This document shows positions 33,780 through 45,971 of a stretch of 64,000 nucleotides of DNA, piece by piece. The stretch spans positions 127,095 through 191,094 of the forward strand of contig SSNU01000047.1 in assembly GCA_012064415.1 (NCBI GenBank). The letters are read 5' to 3'. The notes under the pieces are model-generated. The model was not told the origin of the DNA, did no database searches, and saw only the letters and a list, made by a program, of their open reading frames with translations. Positions within the stretch are counted from its first letter, which is position 1. Every line of letters begins with the position of its first letter. Both the position numbers and the translations under genes were made by a program. This DNA is from Gyrodactylus bullatarudis (taxonomy: Eukaryota; Platyhelminthes; Monogenea; Gyrodactylidea; Gyrodactylidae).

Positions 33780-35690
33780 GTTTACATTAAACAAATCAAA
33801 ATAGTTCAAATTTCCACTTTTTCAAGTTTCAATCACAAATTTTTTTCGAATTCACATTGTCAAACTTTGTGTCATTCTTCATCGTAGTGATTGGAAATTT
33901 CAGATTGGTCGATTTCCATAGAGCAATGAGTTATTTCTATGAATTTCATTGACCAAATTCGAATCATCTGTCTAATTTTAATCACAAAGATCAGCATTTA
34001 TTTGCTTCAGATCTTCGAGATTGATAGAAAAACGAAATTTTTATTTTTTGCCAGTTTTAATTTCCGAGATAATATTTTTATCTTAACACCTTATCTGATT
34101 GAAAACAAAATATAACTGTTTTCGCAACTACATCCGGAAAAATATTGATTTTTTTTCTAAATAGTGAATTCTCTTGATATCAACTAGCTTTAGGTGAAGA
34201 TATTTAAAAAAATGTTTTTTTGCGTATCGGAATCTGATCGTGTTGCTCTTTTGAATTTTCTTGTAGACAGAAATTTTAAATTCAATTACCCAAAACATTT
34301 ATTTTCTAATTCTAAACGCTATTATAAACGATACTAATAAAACTTATACCATCATTATAATGAATACTGATTTTAGTTCAACCTCCGACACATCACTTTT
34401 GTTGTCGAAAGATAAGATTCTTATATGGAAATTAACATTCTTTTATACCTCCTTTAACTTTTATCATTGTTCACCTACTTGTCAAATTCATAATCAAAAG
34501 TAGGGATTTATTTTCTAAAATGAGCACTAAAAGTAGTATTCAATTTTGGTCTTGAAATTTATGCAGTAGTAGATATTTTAAGATATATTCAAAATTTTGA
34601 AAAAGATTAATTTTTGGATGGTGGGATAATAGAGCCGAAATTTTATAGAACAGCAAATTTTGCATTGAACAGCAAAAAACGATCTTATCACTTACCAGTG
34701 AAATTTTTTATACATAGTATTTTTTGGTTCATGATTGTTCGATCATACTTTTATTCCATGAGTGATTAGATGATGTATACAAAAAACATAGCAGGACTAT
34801 TAGTGGGAAAAAATACTAACAAAATGAAAATTAAGATATTAATCCTGTCTCAATCAAACATTGGGTTAAATTACTTAGATGTACATTTCTAGTACCGCAT
34901 ATAATAATTTAATTTCCATACGAAAAATACAAATATCAAGCGCTAAAATTGCCTTACGAAAATCAATTTTTTCTATTTAAATTCCCACCAAAAATTTTCG
35001 CGCACTCCTGATCAAAATAGTTTAAGCACCAAAAGAATCAGAAAAACTCAAGGATTAAAATTCTATGCGTCTGTATTAAATTCATATTCTTTTTTGTTTT
35101 AATCATTCAAACAAGTTTATCACTTTTAAATCCATAATTAATAAAGTAATCGTAGCATTTTCATCATGCCTTGTTACTCAATGCTCCAAATTAACCATGA
35201 GAGCCTAAGAGATCGAAATTCAAAAAATGTCTTAATTTTTTTTCAGATTTGAATTTTGTATCTCCGTATGAGTTACTTTTAATTTTTGTAGTTTACAAAA
35301 TTGAAAATTTAATTTAAATTTCAATTTGCTAATTGCATTTTTTAACTCTACCAGTAAAAAATTTACACAAATACGAATTGAAATTTCTGCTCCTTTTCAG
35401 ATTTGCAAATTCCAATTAAAAATCAATGTGGAATTCTGACTCAAACTTCTTATAACTTCTTCTTCAACATTCCTACCATGAAGCTAATCTTTCTTATGGA
35501 AGTTGTTTAAATCTTATTTTTTTTAATAAAGAAAGTAACTCAAACTTAATTTGAATTGAATCAAAAAACTTATATTTTCATCATTCTTTTTTTAAAAATG
35601 TTCCAATCAAAAAATTGGAAAAAGTTTTGTTTGATTTTCTAGCCTTTCTAACTCTATTTGTTTGACCAATTTCTGGATTTATTAAAGTTT
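33780..35690. other. no gene seen; repeat remnants
   Basis: 33800-34040 carries pieces of the TTCGAAATT foldback family. 34170-34200 shows a CTAGCTTTA-type MITE end. The rest is AT-rich without supported features. Confidence 0.4.
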
Positions 35691-36080
35691 ATAGGAGCAT
35701 ACATTGTGAGCTTTCTTGTCAATTTGTGATCCTGAAAATCAAATTTTGATCACTCTCTTACTTTGAAATCAATAAAAGTTCGAAAAATTGGATTTTGGCG
35801 CGAAATCGAAATTTGAAAAATGAACAAATTTTTCATAAGAAAATTTTTTTAGATATTTTTCTTCAAATCATAAAAATGGACAGCATGAGTAGGATTCCAA
35901 AAAATCTTCGGGATATTAGCAAAGTCAAGAGTAGGAGTAGAAATATTTTGAAAATCAAGTGGATAGATTATCATTTCCAAGAGGGGTATATTCGGGGTAT
36001 TTTCACTTTTAAGAGTGTTTAAGCAAATAACAGAGTAAGGGAAAGAGGGGTTTCCACTAACGAGAGTATATTCGCATATA

Positions 36081-36748
36081 AAGCTAATTGATATAAAGAT
36101 GGGAATTAAAATTATTAAAATTTAACCATCTATTCTATATGGACAATGGTTGAGTTGATGACTGACCTGACTGTCTAAGTTTGTGATTCATTTGTGGCAA
36201 TTTAGATTTTGATCCGGAGCTATAATTTTTTCAGTGACCTGAAGCTCTTTTGGTTGGGTCTGTGATTATATTAAAAACTTATATGAACTCATTTTATTAT
36301 GTATATCAGATTTTATATGTTAACTTAATCTCTTTAATAAATGTTATGATTTCAAAAAAAAAGAAAAAAAAAGATGGGAATTTATGATTTTTACAAAATT
36401 ATAAATTTATTCATCAGGAAATCGAATATAGATCGTAGGTTCCACTTTCAGGATCTGAAGAAAAATATTTGAAAAAAATCTAATTTTAAGAAAGTTATGG
36501 CTTATTTCAAATCTAGCGATGGCGCCGGATTCCCATTTTTTTGAACTTTGAGTTAATAATTTTTGCTGATTAAAAAGTGAGAGAGTGATCAAAAGTTTTT
36601 TTCTAGGATCACGATTAGTGGAACCTAGGAACCTTATGAAAGTGGAACCTACGATCTAGATTCCAAAAATTCTTGATCAAGTTCGATTTCCTGATGAAAA
36701 AATTTATAATTTTGTAAAAATCATAAATTCCCATCTTTATATCAATTA
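36081..36748. mobile_element. inner MITE, split by a retrocopy
   Basis: Begins AGCTAATTGATATAAAGATG and ends with its inverse near 36748. Its left arm is interrupted after AAAGATGGGAATT by the polyadenylated insertion 36108-36369 and resumes at TATGATTTTTACAAAATT. Confidence 0.65.
36108..36369 (+). mobile_element. polyadenylated retrocopy (processed transcript or SINE-like)
   Basis: 262 bases flanked by a perfect 13-base duplication AAAGATGGGAATT (36095-36107 and 36370-36382). The insert ends in a run of A interrupted by one G, with AATAAA at 36336-36341, 12 bases before the tail. This is the hallmark of an mRNA 3' end copied back by a non-LTR reverse transcriptase. The body has no long frame and shows no tRNA promoter boxes. 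The source gene is not identifiable. Confidence 0.75.
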
Positions 36749-37664
36749 GCTTTATATGCGAATATACTCTCGTTAGTGGAAACCCCTCTTTCCCTTACTC
36801 TGTTATTTGCTTAAACACTCTTAAAAGTGAAAATACCCCGAATATACCCCTCTTGGAAATGATGATCTATCCACTTGATTTTGAAAATATCTCTACCCCT
36901 ACTCTTGATTTTGCTAATATCTTCAGCACATTCGAATTTTTATGAAAAAATAGAGGTGTTAGTAAAAATCATAGATTCCCAACTTCATATTAATTAGCTT
37001 TTTTTCATAATCCCAATATTCAATATTCTTCTGCTTAAATAATCAGTCTGTTTGATTATTCCAAAGTAATGCCTTGTACGCAAGTATATAAGAAAGAAAC
37101 AATAGTCATTATAGAATGTTAGCCCTAGAATAAAATTTTACAGAATAGGAGATATACATAATCTCCCAGAGCTCACATTCATGCCTTTAATGCATGAGTT
37201 AATTTGTAATAAATTTCAAGGATTATAATTCTCAGGGATAATTTCAAAAAGCAGATGCTTCTAGACGAAAATTTCAAAAAGTAGAAGATTATTAGGAAAT
37301 TTTTAATCAATAGAAGTATTTACAATACACTTAACACTTGATAGAAGTTTTTCGAGCATGGTTTTCATTTAGTAACAGTAATTGGAGAACAGTTGAAATT
37401 TCGAATCTAAGGACCTGTCACCCTTTTGAGTTTGTGTACAAATTTGTAAAATTAAAAAATACATCTTCTTGCTTAAAACTTCTGCTTACGAGGATCCACT
37501 AATGGTGCCTCTGTAGACCTGGCCGAATTCCCCAATCCTCTTGTAAATGAGACAGTCAACAGTCTGAAATATAAATTACATGCCTTCGATCGTTATCGAA
37601 AGAAAGATTGTACAGCCCCACGAGAGCAATCTCAATATGGACTAAGGTAGTTTCTTATTTAAAT

Positions 37665-37815
37665 AGGCCATTTTTCGAATTTCGAAAACGCATCAAACTC
37701 AAGAACCAAAAATTTTCGTCTAATATGGATCCCAAAATTCAACTATCTTTGAAATCGATGAAAATTTTGGGTTCCAAAGTTTAAAAAGTAGAATTTCGAA
37801 AACTGGCTTAATTTT
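37665..37815 (+). repeat. fragment of the TTCGAATTTCGAAAA foldback family
   Basis: GGCCATTTTTCGAATTTCGA and GCATCAAACTC match the arms at 6.95 and 7.34 kb. Only one arm is present. Confidence 0.45.
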
Positions 37816-38201
37816 GATCAGAAATTTTTAATTTCCATAACTTATTGGCTCATTTCAAATTTTCAAAATTTCTTCCTCCATTTGAGTAAATTACTTGAGA
37901 ATAACACACTAGGACACTTTTAGAAAATTGATCCAAAAATTTTTGAGAAATTAAGAATAATTTCAATTTTTTTTATCAAAATAAAAATTCAATCAACTAA
38001 TTAGGTATCACTAGAACCAAAATTAAATTTCCTATCCAATGATACCTTGAGTTTCGCCCTAAACAAAAATTTGCGCACTCCAGTTACTTTTTTGTCGAAA
38101 ATTTTGTGATTTTGGAGTTAATTTTCTCCGTAAATTTTAACTTCAAAAACTCATATCTTTTAAGAAAAAGAGTTTTTAAATATTTTCTTCGACTTTCTAA
38201 A

Positions 38202-39215
38202 CCATTTGCATGTCCTTTTGAATGCAATGCATGTCAGTGAGAAAATAGTTTTTTTTTCAACTTGTTTTGTAAACGAACTGAAGGAAGATCACGGATCGGA
38301 ACCAGAGCCATTGTATCGGAGCTATTTCATCCAATGGAATTGTTGATCTACATCATCGCAGAGGCTCATTTAAAGCTAATGATTTTCAAGGTTGGCTACG
38401 TGAACTGATTCAAATATGTCGTGAAAAGCAGATGATTCCTTTAACCATTGTTGTGGATAATGCTCCCGCTCATTCCAACTGTGAGATTGTTGCTGAGGAT
38501 GACACAGTTGAAATTCTACGTTTAGCACCGTATTCTTTCCTACTCAATCCTATCGAGCTTATTTGGAGTATTTTTAAGACTGAGGTTAAAAAAAGATTAG
38601 CAGATGTACGAGCTGAAATCCTGGAATATGGAAATGATCTTCAAAGACCTATGACAATCAGAGAATTTCGTCTTAGAAAATTGGAGGAGATCGCGACCGC
38701 TTCTTTTGCTACCTGTACAGAAGAAAAGGTAAGGCAGGCCTGTTTACATGTGGAGAAATATTATCCTGCCGTACTGCAAGCTGAAGATTTACATTGCTAA
38801 TCTATTTTCAATAAATTTTATTTTAATACATTTAAAAATTATTTTTCAATATATGTTCAATTTAATTATGTTAAATTTATTTGCTAAAAAAATACATTAG
38901 AAAAACAGACATGGTCTCAGTATTGGTCTGGTATATCAATAAGGTTTAATCAAAACAACCTGAAATAAACATGAAAATCATTTCCAAATCGATTTTCTAT
39001 ATGTCAAATAGATTTGAATTACGGGGGCGCTTTTTAATTTTTTATGCCCAATAATGTAAACAAAATAAATATTTAACACGATGACCCACAAAAGTAACAT
39101 CTGGTCTATTTACGTATGTGTATATTGAGACATAGGGAAGATTTTTAATATTTCAAATCGAATTGCACTATTTTTTCACTGACATGCAATGCTTCCAAAA
39201 GGACATGCAAATGGT
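38202..39215 (+). mobile_element. mariner/IS630-type element inserted in the left arm
   Basis: Termini CCATTTGCATGTCCTTTTG and the inverse at 39215, about 46 bases each, with two internal differences. The uninterrupted right arm of the host transposon shows the empty site: CTAAATCAAAATTTTATGC there, split here before CAAAATTTTATGC. About 20 extra bases next to the left end blur the exact insertion point. Confidence 0.7.
38290..38800 (+). pseudogene. mariner/IS630-type DDE transposase, 5'-truncated
   Basis: Coding similarity starts near GRSRIGTRA, shifts frame once, and then runs open from HCIGAISSNGIVDLHHRRGS to the TAA at 38800. Motifs: LTIVVDNAPAHSN (second catalytic Asp) and LAPYSFLLNPIELIWSIFK (third acidic residue, Glu), followed by the family's C-terminal helical tail. 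The N-terminal DNA-binding half and the first Asp are missing. The last frame (38432-38800) begins at an internal Met. The element is non-autonomous. Confidence 0.7.
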
Positions 39216-39249
39216 CAAAATTTTATGCTCTTTCTGAAAAATTTTTTTT

Positions 39250-39585
39250 TTTTGTTAGAAGAAAATCTTATATTGAATTAAGAATATAAATACAAATTAT
39301 AACGAAATCTGCTTGTATAAATAGAAATAAAATGGATAGATTGATATGTACAATTATAAAATGATAAAATGTCAAGTTATAAAATAATGTAAAAGCTCTC
39401 GAGTTGTAGAAATTTGAGCAATAGTAGAGCCTGAGAACTAGAGTCTGCAAGAAATTCGAAAATCAACTGGTTAATGAAGATAAGAATAAAGCAAAGACTT
39501 AGAGTAATCGATTTTAAGCCTGATGTGAGACATGACCAATTTAAGATTGGTCAAGTCATCACAATCAGATAATTCAAATTTAGTA
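39250..39585 (+). repeat. dispersed repeat inserted in the transposon arm
   Basis: Splits the arm between CTTTCTGAAAAA and GAAAAAGTTGGTTAGAATTT; the uninterrupted right arm shows them joined. GAAAAA on both sides may be the target duplication. The interior matches 1665-1810. Confidence 0.6.
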
Positions 39586-39784
39586 TGAAAAAGTTGGTTA
39601 GAATTTACAAAATTAATTTCGTTCTAGTATATTTTTACCGCTTTTAATCCCACACTCAGTAATGGTCATATTCCCTTTTTATACACTACTGAAGATTGAT
39701 CTGATTGGATGCAACCTCTGTCCAATAAATTCTGATTAAAACCTGTTCTGTTCTTATTATCAGATTAAAATTTCATTATGAGTC

Positions 39785-40860
39785 ATGCCTCCTCGAAACT
39801 TTACGTGTGCTAGTTCAAGGGAGAAATTCTGCCATGTCTGTGGATATTATTTTCATACAGCGAGATTAATCGAAATAGAAGAAAACATGAAAAGACTGTT
39901 GAGAGAGCACTTCCAAAGAGTTCTCAGATTTGACACTCCCTTTACACCTCCAAAAATATGTGTTTCCTGCAACTTTAAATTCCTCAATCTTAACACAAGA
40001 AACTATAGAAATTCAAGTCAACATGTATGTTAATTTTTTTAATATTTAGATCTATCCTCAAAATCTCAGATCTTGTCGTATTCACAGAGTTGATAGAGTC
40101 GCTTTTGCTCAAAATCCTAATAATACTTCATTATCAGGAAACTCAGATGCATCCGTAAACTTACGAAGTGTTTTCGCTTTTGACTAAGCCTATGTTGATT
40201 CAATTGTCAGAAAGCAAAACTTTCAAAAAAAGCCAGCAATGAGGTTGCCAGAATGCTGAATGCTAAAGTCACAAATGGTCCAGGTATCAAAACAATTATT
40301 TATTGTAAAAGAGACATGGCATTTCGGCCGTTCTTTAAGTATGAAGAGAAGCTGAGCTTTTGCCATGACATGGCTTGTTCAATTTACTTGGGTTCAACTT
40401 TAATCTTGAGCAATACCGTCTATTCATTGACTCATTAAAAAAAGTTCTTCTTGATAACCTCGGACGATATCCTTCTGTTCCGATAGGATATTCAAGAGAT
40501 TTGAAAGAGACATACTAAAGAATGGAGCTTATTCTGATGAAGATACAATATCAACGTTTCAACTTCAGAATAGTTGCTGATTTAAAAATCATTGCTCTGC
40601 TTAGTGGCCTACAACTAGGGAACACTAAATTTCCCTGCTTCTTATGTCTTTGAAACTCGAGAGCCCGAGAAACACACTACCAAATTGATCATCAAATGGT
40701 GGAACGGAATCAAGAATTGGGTAATAACCGAATTAGAGTTCCATTAGTATCACCTGATAGAATTATACTACCCCAAATGCATTTAAAGTTAGGAATATTT
40801 AAACAGATGATAAAAGCTTTCGTTTCAAGATATTCAGATTGTATGACGTAAGAAATTTTT
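39785..40860 (+). pseudogene. transposase-like gene of the long-TIR element, frameshifted
   Basis: The first exon-like frame (39785-40030, MPPRNFTCASSREKFCHVCG and on) has two CxxC pairs (CHVCG, CVSCN), a zinc-binding N-terminus. A 25-base GT...TTTAG segment at 40024-40048 separates it from 45 further open codons. Later frames give KLSFCHDMACSIYLG, then EQYRLFIDSLKKVLLDNLG, YPSVPIGYSRDLKETY, then KIIALLSGLQLGNTKFPCFLCL and VPLVSPDRIILPQMHLKLGI. This order of motifs (RLFIDSSK, PCFLCEWDSRARD, LPPLHIKLGL) belongs, from memory, to a transposase-like family common in cnidarian and arthropod genomes. At least three stops or frameshifts make it inactive. Its expected C-terminus is absent here but occurs at 45946-46341. 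Confidence 0.65.
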
Positions 40861-41602
40861 TTATCAGATTATTGCTGGCTAATAAAAACCTACTAGAGCA
40901 GATTCATGAAATAAAGATTTTATGAAAAAAAGAACGAATTTCATCTTAGTTACTGAACTTCTTGAAGCATTGCTGAGCTTAGACAAGAAATCAATTATAC
41001 CAAAAGTTTTATAGAAAAATCTCAAATGAATAAGCAACGATTTGATGTATCTCTCACCTTAATTCGAGCGGTAGAAGTTTTATTAATCTTCAGTAGTGTA
41101 TAAAAAGGGAATATGACCATTACTGAGTGTGGGATTAAAAGCGGTAAAAATATACTAGAACGAAATAATTTTGTAAATTCCAACCAACTTTTTCAGAAAG
41201 AGCATAAAATTTTGATTTAGAAACTCTTTTTCTTAAAAGATATGAGTTTTTGAAGTTAAAATTTACGGAGAAAATTAACTCCAAAATCACAAAATTTTCG
41301 ACAAAAAAGTAACTGGAGTGCGCAAATTTTTGTTTAGGGCGAAACTCAAGGTATCATTTGATAGGAAATTTAATTTTGGTTCTAGTGATGCCTAATTAGT
41401 TGATTGAATTTTTATTTTGATAAAAATTTAATTGTTTGAAATTATTTTTTAATTTTAATTTCTCAAATTCAGTTTTTTCAGTTTATCTTAAAAACCAAAC
41501 ACAATTTTAAAAATATGATTACAGATCTGAAATCAGCACAAAATTTCGATTTAGGAAATGTTTGGATTAAGATTTTATTGCACATAGTGTCCTACTGTGT
41601 AA

Positions 41603-42600
41603 TTATTCTCCAATTTCGTGACCTCTATCAATAAAAGTTTTTAAGAAGCATAGCTATTTTATTACAACAAGAAATAAAAGCTTTTTAATTTTAACATCCC
41701 TAAATTTAAATCCACTATTTTTGAGAAGCTACATCTGATTTGTCATTCCACTATTCTTGTTTCTCTCTTGGTTATCGACTGTATATAAAATAGCTTCTTA
41801 GTCCTCTGACTGTAATAGAAAGTCAAGGTTGAGACTCTGAAACACTGTTTTGGACTTTAGAAGCTTTTGTTTGAATTCATTTGAAATTTTGAATTCTTTA
41901 CTGAAAGGTACAGAGGATTTCAAAACTCAGTGAACATTAAATTCTTGGAATTTACGCAAATTTATCCGTATATGTATGGTATATTCGAAATATACATGCA
42001 TAAAACATCAGCAAACGAAATCTGATAGGCTATACATTTCTCATAACACAGAATGGAAAATTTTTTCTCTTCAACTACTTGCAATACACTATTTGGCATT
42101 TCATGGTATAACTTCCATAAATGGAAGAAAAATTATAGAATCTGGTACAACTAATTTATGGTAGAAGTCTCAGTAGAGAAATCTAAAAGATTTGAGTAAA
42201 TTTCATCAAGGATATTTCGTTTCAGATATTATAGTTTTTCGAATTATTCATAGAAATAAAAGATATTAAATTATTTAGTATTCATAGAGAAATATTTTCA
42301 GTTGCAAAATAGATCTAAATACGATGGAAAAATACTCAAATTCACCTAATCTTAAAATTTTATCAGTTTCGTCATTTTATAATTTATAGTTGAAAATGTT
42401 CAAGTTAACATTTAAAGTAACTATTCAATAAATTAACGAAAAAATTGTTTATTTATATCGATGTTGTTCAAAATCATTAATTTTATTGTTACGAAAGAAT
42501 GTCTAACGATCGACCTCACTGATATCAAGATTTTATCGTAGGAAATGAGCGACCTATTGTAAACCGTCCTCGTATGTTTGTCGTTATTCATATTATTTAT
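41603..42600. other. no gene seen
   Basis: AT-rich between two elements. A frame around 41976-42164 has ordinary background composition. Confidence 0.4.
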
Positions 42601-42674
42601 AGAAAGACGTCAATCGAGCTCGAATTGAAGCTGTTAATGATCAGCTTCCTCAACCTCGTTAGGTATTTTTCTCA

Positions 42675-43136
42675 TTGAAAGGTCGTAGAAATAATGTCCA
42701 TGCTGCTGAAGTTCAGCAAATGGAAAATCGTAACCCTCGTAGACGTCAAACAGCTCCTCCTGCTCCATTGCGTCAACCCAAGGTTAATACCGTTCTTCCC
42801 CGAAGAAGACAAACTAAGCCCAGGCCCAATCTTGGTCGCAGACAGCCTCACCAAGCTCGTAAGATACATTTTATAACTCAGGATTAGTAGCAATAAATGA
42901 AAATCGCCCACGAAGGGCAAGAGAAGAAAATATCGTCCTGCGCATTAGGGAAAATAATGCTGCTATTGATCAAGGACTTAGAAGAGTTGAACAACGCCAA
43001 AGGAAATATAAAGATCAAGACTTCCACGATCTGATCAGAAAGGCAGCAGAAAACAACACCTTGCAACTTGTTGCTGATTTATTCGGTGTTTGAAAATCTA
43101 CTCTCTCCAACATTAAGAACAGTAAGTGAAAATTTA
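42675..43136 (+). pseudogene. Tc1/IS630-like transposase N-terminal region
   Basis: Arg/Pro/Gln-rich frame (RRNNVHAAEVQQ, PRRRQTKPRPNLGRRQ), then after a frame break RRVEQRQRKYKDQDFHDLIR and KAAENNTLQLVADLFGV, a stop, and KSTLSNIKNS. The last part is a helix-turn-helix as in Tc1/pogo transposases (LVADLFGVxKSTLSNI). It ends at an AACA-GTAAGT donor-like site near 43131. The catalytic part is not adjacent; the Tc1-type fragment at 47.2-47.5 kb could belong with it, with other elements inserted between. Confidence 0.45.
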
Positions 43137-43139
43137 ATT

Positions 43140-44060
43140 TATCAATGAATACTAGCTTACCCGTACATGCTACGCAGTGTATTATTTTAAATTTTAGACG
43201 AAGAATAAAACATCCATATAATTGAAAATCAAACCCCTATCTTGTGTACCACTTTGCGCCTACATTAGATTCCGAAATTCACAATTTTATAAAAAATGTT
43301 AACTTATTAAAAACAGATTTTAAAAGAATTAAGGTGATAAATACATATATTTAAATGCTGCGATATATAATGTTGTATATAGTTGCGATTTAGAGAAATA
43401 CGGTTTTCAAAGCTAGTTTTAATGAGTAGTGGAAAAACATTAACCGAGATGGTTAAATATTTTTTTTCAAGTTAATGGCACAAGGAGGAACAGGAGAGAA
43501 TCGACGTCGACGATTATACGAAAATATTGAGAGCACACACTCAGCTAACTCGTCAAGATTGGCACATTTCAAACTCTGTTAAGGTAATGCTTGTAATGGG
43601 ACTCGCAAAAGGATAAGAAAATAAACTTCTGTTGCGTCTCGCTTTGACCTCCGAGGTATTGTCAGATTAAATCGACCTTCTGGTCAATCTTACGGGAATC
43701 GTACAAAATATGGCGGAACTGCTTCGGCTTTGACAAACGGATGACACCAATTTGCGTCTGAAAAGTATTTATCATTAATATAGAGCATGCAAATAAATAA
43801 AAAAGTACTTACAGGTATTTCGGTGTCATCAAATTCCAGACTGTCGTTAAGTTGGGACTCCATTTTGTTATAAACATTTTTTCTGAAAATTCTTAATAAT
43901 ATAAAGATGCGTTTTAGAGAAATACAGTTTTTAAAAGCTAATTTTAAGGAGAAGTGAAAAGACATATTGAGATATTAAATAAACAAATAGTAACGTAAGA
44001 ATAAATTACTTAATAATCTGACATATAATTGACTATGGGAAAAACAGTTATTTTGTAGAT
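43140..44060. other. no clear gene; coding-like scraps
   Basis: A GC-richer stretch at 43470-43700 reads NRRRRLYENIESTHSANSSR in one frame and RFDLRGIVRLNRPSGQSYG in another. Both have non-background composition and may be more of the Tc1-like gene, but I cannot place them. Confidence 0.25.
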
Positions 44061-44070
44061 CAACTCCTCA

Positions 44071-44930
44071 AGTTTGACCTTGTGACCTGTTTACTGTCAT
44101 AGGAAATGCTAAGCGTACAGGAAATTGTAATCTTTTGAATTCATTTATAGTGTCTGATGGAACCAAAGGCAAGTATGAAAACTACATCTCCTCGAAAAGA
44201 ACCTGTGATTAACTTAGCTGAAATTGCATGTTCATAAAATTCTTTGACAACTAATTTAGTACCATTGCATAATCTAGGCCGATCTAGATTGCGAAGTAGA
44301 ATAATAGGCATTCCTCTTTTAAGTTCAAGTATGTGTGGAGGCAGTCCTTAAATAGCAAGAGAATTCAGAAATTCTGTAAGAAAATAGACAGCTTGATCAA
44401 CTTCAAGACAGGTATCTATAGACTCATTACTGTTGGATGAGAAAAGATTTGATTAATTATCATATTAACATCTGGTGAGAGGATGACTCTTTCTGTGTCA
44501 AGAAAATTACTTTTTAAATCATGAAAAACTTTCTGTATGAGCTCATGCTGGTAACAATTCTACAAATAATTCCGTTCAGTTCAATTTCATATGAAGAATG
44601 ATCCTGAGTAGTGGTACCATTGCCTAAGAAGAGTATCATAGAATTCAGTATTGAAGGTTTGATCACAGTTGTATTCTCATATTAGTTTCAAGGGTTAGAC
44701 ACTTGACATAAGTCCATAAAAAGACTTTAATAAAGGAATTTATCTCATCAGCAGGCGTTGACTTTCGAATCACAGGTAGAGTTTGTCTAAAATCAGCTGA
44801 TAACAGAATATTTAAATTGCCGAAAATTCTCGAATCAGAACTAATATCTTGAAGAGATCTGTCAAATGCCTCAAATAATTTTTTGTTTGACATTGTATAT
44901 TCATCCCATATTGACGAATCACAATCTCTT
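44071..44930 (-). pseudogene. Helitron Pif1-like helicase fragment
   Basis: Reading on the minus strand: IWDEYTMSNKKLFEAFDRSL, then FGNLNILLSADFRQTLPVI, then YVKCLTLETNMRIQL, all in one frame; then, after several frameshifts and stops, FKRLQFPVRLAFPMTVNRSQ-GQT. These are the Walker B-like and later helicase motifs of the Helitron RepHel protein (WDExxMxxK, GDFRQTLPVI with Ala for Gly here, LxTNMR, FPVRLAFxMTxNxxQGQ). RepHel would drive rolling-circle transposition. The Rep domain and element ends are not visible. Clearly a decayed fragment. Confidence 0.8.
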
Positions 44931-45499
44931 AAAAATTGACCAAGGGACGAATCTTTGGATATATTGCATACAACATCCTCAGTTTGATGTAAAATTCAAC
45001 GGGAATTTAAGAGCTGAATTCGCAGTTCTACCGTTTGGTAGGTTAGTGGGAGCAATTAGTCTTTTAAAAGTGGGATGAATTACAGATTATTAACGGTTTT
45101 TAAATCAGTGAATGAAGTAGGTCCTACTTTATACAACAGAACCAAGGAGTGTAGTCAGCATGAAGAATAAACTTGTTACTATCTGATGGTATTAACTCAA
45201 AAGCAGATTTAAAAGATCTTATTAAGTGATTCTGTGTAGTGAAGAGATTCTGCAAATCTAAGAGAATTTCTTCTTTCACAAATGGGACTATCGAATGCCT
45301 AGTATGAAGTTGTTCAACTTCATCTCATTTTCTGCAGGTAATAAAGAGCCTATTCGATGATATGTTCGACTCGAAATGTTGGCGAAAACTCATTTAGACT
45401 AAAATCTGCACCGAAAGATGTCATTTGAAAGCTCGAATTATATTTTCCAACATTTTTCAGGAAATGCTTTGATTCTCGAATCAGTGAAAAATGATCTAA

Positions 45500-45971
45500 A
45501 ATTAGTTTTATAATAAAATTTATATATTAGAATTCTCAGCCATGGTCATTCAAACGTTTCGACGGTGATTGTCTTCACACGCCTTCTTCAGTGGTACGAC
45601 AAGTTTGTCAAAAAACAAATTACTATTTATATACTTTCATGATCTCATACCTAACAGTTTTGTCCAATCAGATGAGAGAATAGAATTATACAAGAGGCTG
45701 ACCTATGATAATAAAGTATAGATAATCAGGACAGAAAAGAGTTATAATTTTTTCATCAGATTTGATTTAACTTCCTTCTTTTGCCAAAAAGCTGAATCCA
45801 ACACTGCTCAATGTTCACTTCACCAACATTTACATTAAAAGTATCATTATTGCCTATTTCTAGAGCTTCATGAATTAACCTCTTTCTAAAGTTTTTCTGT
45901 ACACTAAGAATTTTAACCTCCTCAAAATTTATTTTATGCCCATTATTGTTTAAGACATTTGACTTAAACAA
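45500..45971 (-). pseudogene. Penelope-like element, C-terminal end and 3' tail
   Basis: 71 codons on the minus strand (45971-45756): NGHKINFEEVKILSVQKNFR, KRLIHEALEI, FNVNVGEVNIEQCW, the pattern that ends the GIY-YIG endonuclease region of Penelope-like elements. The tail down to 45500 carries CACTGAAGAAGGCGTGTGAA and GTCGAAACGTTTG, also found at 15 kb. The element is 5'-truncated and joins the transposase fragment of the opposite strand near 45955, so it probably inserted there. Identification is from motif memory. Confidence 0.5.

Larger units (their letters stand above)
35700..36998. mobile_element. outer MITE of a three-level nest
   Basis: Arms of about 210 bases (about 35900-36080 and 36750-36930) are close inverted copies, sharing GAGGGGTATATTCGGGGTAT, GGGAAAGAGGGGTTTCCACT and TTTAAGCAAATAACAGAGTA. 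The right end near 36970-36998 reads CCCAACTTCATATTAATTAGC, so it belongs to the AGCTAATTAATATGAAG family. A second MITE of the same family sits in its centre. Confidence 0.65.
37905..41599 (+). mobile_element. long-TIR DNA transposon with CAC ends, split by two insertions
   Basis: The ends are CACACTAGGACACT and, inverted, CACAGTAGGACACT, flanked by TAA on both sides (37902-37904, 41600-41602). The right arm (about 41090-41599) is continuous. The left arm carries the same sequence, but a mariner copy (38202-39215) and a dispersed repeat (about 39250-39585) interrupt it. Arm identity includes CAAAATTTGCGCACTCCAGT-type blocks and ACTGAGTGTGGGATTAAAAG. CAC termini with a 3-base duplication suggest an EnSpm/CACTA-like group. 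The transposase remnant lies between the arms. Confidence 0.7.

Noticed and set aside
35795..36022. 75-codon plus-strand ORF
   Set aside because: It lies in the arm of the outer MITE and its inverse occurs in the other arm; repeat sequence, not a gene.
42672..42920. 82-codon minus-strand frame
   Set aside because: It mirrors the Arg/Pro-rich Tc1-like frame on the plus strand and has no independent support.
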